Source: Saprospiraceae bacterium (lineage in GTDB: Bacteria > Bacteroidota > Bacteroidia > Chitinophagales > Saprospiraceae). From it: DNA of 64,000 bases. Both the position numbers and the translations under genes were made by a program. This document shows, one piece after another, positions 62,250 through 64,000 of this stretch. Below the pieces are notes generated by a model, which ran no database searches, was not told where the DNA came from, and saw nothing but the letters and a program-made list of their open reading frames with translations. The stretch is from the NCBI GenBank assembly GCA_016719855.1, contig JADJYH010000005.1:62001-126000 (forward strand). Direction: 5' to 3'. Within the stretch, counting starts at the first letter, position 1; each line of letters opens with the position of its first letter.

Positions 62250-63404
62250 TCAAAACTTGCCGATTTCCCGCCAACTGCGCACTTGGATACCCTTGCTGCG
62301 TATTTGCTGGTCGTCACCTCCATAAATTACGGTGCCGCCTTGGTTCCCGGTGAGCTGCCCCCAAAAGTCTAATCCTTTGAAATATTCGCTGGTGATGGTT
62401 TGGCCAGATTTTATTTCGATGGGAACAAGGTCAAGGCCGTTGTCAAGAATCACGTCCACTTCATGGCCGGTGCTGTCACGCCAATAAAAAAGGTTGGAAC
62501 GCCGCCCTTGGTTGAAGCGGTTTTTTAGTAATTCGTTGATGATGAAGTTTTCAAACAATGCCCCACGGTATGGATGTTGGTACAAGGCATCTGGCGCTGA
62601 AATGCGGAGCAAGTGGCAAGCTAGGCCGGTGTCATAAAAATAAAGCTTTGGCGTTTTTACGATGCGCTTGTTGAAGTTTTTGAAATATGGTGGCAATAGG
62701 TAAATTATGTAGCTGGCATGGAGTATGCCAATCCAAGACTGGATGGTCTTGTAGTCCATTCCAACCTCAATTGATAGGTTAGCATAATTGACTTGCTGGC
62801 CTACTCTGCCTGCACACAGCGACAATAATTTTTCAAAGGCAAAAAGGTTTTCGATGTTTTTTATCTGCCTAACGTCCCGCTCGATATAAGTGCGCACGTA
62901 TGCCGAGAACCAATCTTGGGGCATGATTCGATCAGCTTGAATTGGTGGGTATCCTCCCTTGAAAATGGTCTCGTTCAAGTCTTGTAGCGCATTTTCAATT
63001 TGACCAATCTCTCCAATTGAGAACGGCAACAAGTCAACATAAGCAACTCTTCCAGCCAGTGTTTGTGTAATTTGTTCGAGCAGTAGGAGGTTGTTGGAGC
63101 CAGTCAATACAAACTTCCCCCTTCGTTCGTCTTCGTCCAAATTTTGCTGCAGATAAGACAAGATTTGAGGCACTCGCTGAACTTCATCAAGGATTGCGCC
63201 GTCAGGGTATTTTGAAAGAAAATTTAGGGGGTCGCTCAGTGCAAAACTACGGTTTTGGGGATTTTCAAATGAAACGTAAGGCTTGTTTGGAAAACAAGTT
63301 TTGGCAAGCGTTGTTTTTCCACTTTGCCTCGGCCCCATGACTGCGACTGACCGGAATTGGGCAGCCAACTGGAGTATTTTCTCGGCGAGTTCTCTTGCTA
63401 CCAT
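62250..63404 (-). CDS. AAA_14 / DUF4143 ATPase
   Basis: Start ATG 63404 (MVARELAEKILQL); the reading to 63560 lies over the palindromic promoter and the preceding gene's end. 384 residues. Walker A GPRQSGKTTLAK (about residues 25-36), Walker B AILDEVQR, sensor FVLTGSNN, and DUF4143 region with LYFYDTGLACHLL and a PD-(D/E)xK-like HEVDVIL...PIEIKSG. Members of this family are common in Bacteroidota and function is mostly unknown; nuclease activity is possible from the C-terminal motif but not shown. Transcribed alone behind a palindrome-covered promoter. Confidence 0.9.
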   Translation of the reverse strand: MVARELAEKILQLAAQFRSVAVMGPRQSGKTTLAKTCFPNKPYVSFENPQNRSFALSDPLNFLSKYPDGAILDEVQRVPQILSYLQQNLDEDERRGKFVLTGSNNLLLLEQITQTLAGRVAYVDLLPFSIGEIGQIENALQDLNETIFKGGYPPIQADRIMPQDWFSAYVRTYIERDVRQIKNIENLFAFEKLLSLCAGRVGQQVNYANLSIEVGMDYKTIQSWIGILHASYIIYLLPPYFKNFNKRIVKTPKLYFYDTGLACHLLRISAPDALYQHPYRGALFENFIINELLKNRFNQGRRSNLFYWRDSTGHEVDVILDNGLDLVPIEIKSGQTITSEYFKGLDFWGQLTGNQGGTVIYGGDDQQIRSKGIQVRSWREIGKF

Positions 63405-63408
63405 TGTG

Positions 63409-63445
63409 TTTTGCAAATCAGGAATCTGATTCCTGATTTGCAAAA
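63409..63445. promoter_or_regulatory. 18-bp palindrome over the AAA_14 promoter (operator candidate)
   Basis: 63409-63426 (TTTTGCAAATCAGGAATC) and 63428-63445 are perfect reverse complements with a one-base centre. The palindrome begins 5 bases upstream of the AAA_14 start codon and overlaps the -7 element. Confidence 0.85.
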
Positions 63446-63448
63446 GTA
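63441..63448 (-). promoter_or_regulatory. Promoter of the AAA_14/DUF4143 gene
   Basis: Plus-strand CAAAAGTA is TACTTTTG (TAnnTTTG) on the coding strand. A TTG lies 18 bases farther upstream, giving -33/-7-like spacing. The expected start site falls inside the palindrome 63409-63445. Confidence 0.6.
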
Positions 63449-63513
63449 TGGTATTTGGGCAAACATCAAGCGGAGAATAAATCAATTTTAGGAAGTGGGG
63501 GACATGGCTATCC

Positions 63514-64000
63514 CTACCGCATTGGCCGCAAGTAAACCGTCTTCCTGATGGGGTGGGCAAAGTCGAACCCCGTTGGCTCCAATGAAAAAAAGACGGGGAA
63601 AAAGAATGGTCTGCTCACGATTACCCGGTATTTTTTTCCTTTCAAAATGGGTAGTTCCACACTGCTGTTTTCCGACTTCAAGATGGTCAATTCGATGGTG
63701 CCAGTTTCCGTGTTCTCCAGCTCAATGTTGCAACCGTAGAGTTCAGCACTATCCATTTCGTTTCTAATATTAATGAGGAGGCTGCCGTTCAGGTTGCCAG
63801 CAAAAACAGAAAGGTCAGGGCAGCCGGAGGGGGCGTTCTGGCAATTTTCGTTGGGCCTGTTGGAACAGAAATAGCTGGTTTGGGTAGGCTGATGGTAACT
63901 AAAGTAAAGCTCGTCGAAAACCGAGTTTGCCAAACCAAGGTTTTCGGGCGCTTGCCAATTGCCGGCAGGATTTTTCTCGGAGCGGTAAATGTCGAAGCCG
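63514..64000 (-). CDS. PD40-repeat protein, 3' end (runs off the window)
   Basis: Reading enters from the right edge with GFDIYRSEKNPAGNWQAPENLG followed by SVFDELYFSYHQ, a PD40/WD40-like blade as in T9SS-associated OmpA-PD40 proteins. It continues into an acidic beta-rich C-terminus (ELENTETGTIELTIL, PVFFSLEPTGFDFAHPIRKTVYLRPM) of the 'carboxypeptidase-regulatory/OmpA-linker' style and ends at 63514 without an OmpA domain. The true start is outside the window. Envelope or extracytoplasmic location is inferred from the PD40 module. Confidence 0.7.
   Translation of the reverse strand, partial: GFDIYRSEKNPAGNWQAPENLGLANSVFDELYFSYHQPTQTSYFCSNRPNENCQNAPSGCPDLSVFAGNLNGSLLINIRNEMDSAELYGCNIELENTETGTIELTILKSENSSVELPILKGKKYRVIVSRPFFFPVFFSLEPTGFDFAHPIRKTVYLRPMR

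Noticed and set aside
62092..62274. N-terminal extension of ClpB by 61 codons
   Set aside because: It translates the CGATTTACGATT-type repeat and a poly-A/T region; the family's conserved start is MTYDNFT at 62091.

Overview
The window looks like chromosomal DNA of a Bacteroidota bacterium, most likely of the Saprospiria type. Reasons: giant secreted proteins ending in type IX secretion (T9SS) sorting domains of both kinds (type A, and the type B / gliding-motility CHU_C kind); a PorP/SprF-family protein; OmpA-PD40 proteins; HYR-rich adhesins with dockerin-like modules; and promoter-like TAnnTTTG elements with little Shine-Dalgarno signal. I see no rRNA, tRNA, CRISPR array, phage or insertion sequence.

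Layout. 1-4438 is the damaged 3' part of a giant SprB-like adhesin. 4657-6776 is an overlapping gene pair, a DUF1611 protein (DgcN-like) and an enolase-superfamily dipeptide epimerase (DgcA-like). 6921-9758 is a hybrid histidine kinase with receiver and AraC domains. 10210-16247 is a mixed stretch: small FN3-like protein, unknown helical protein, SDR, DUF6134-like protein, NAD-dependent epimerase, damaged ECF sigma factor, and a small membrane protein split by about 60 G residues. 16914-22238, all on the minus strand, holds a SpoIIM-like membrane protein, CdsA, a chitobiase-C-like secreted protein, a Tat-exported NHL protein and a TerB-like protein. 22969-40645 is the centrepiece: two giant HYR proteins with cohesin- and dockerin-like modules, then PorP/SprF, then an OmpA-PD40-SPOR envelope protein. 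40733-42120 is a divergent pair of LuxR-type regulators. 42215-52932 holds an O-methyltransferase, an OmpA protein, an M49 peptidase lipoprotein, an NtrY-like kinase, a MORN-caspase fusion and an orphan antitoxin-like protein. 53231-59003, minus strand, holds three T9SS-secreted proteins, two of which share a duplicated terminator-leader-signal-peptide cassette. 59284-64000, minus strand, holds ClpB, an AAA_14/DUF4143 ATPase and the 3' end of a PD40 protein.

How the genes fit together. The dominant theme is cell-surface display: large modular adhesins, the outer-membrane machinery that exports or anchors them, and periplasmic peptidoglycan-linked OmpA proteins. The arrangement giant type-B-CTD adhesin, then PorP/SprF, matches the SprB/SprF logic of gliding bacteria.

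Caveat. At least a dozen otherwise well-preserved genes are split by single-base indels, several in homopolymers. I read most of these as sequence error, so disrupted genes are annotated as one spanning CDS with the break positions stated. All family assignments are by eye; no search was run.
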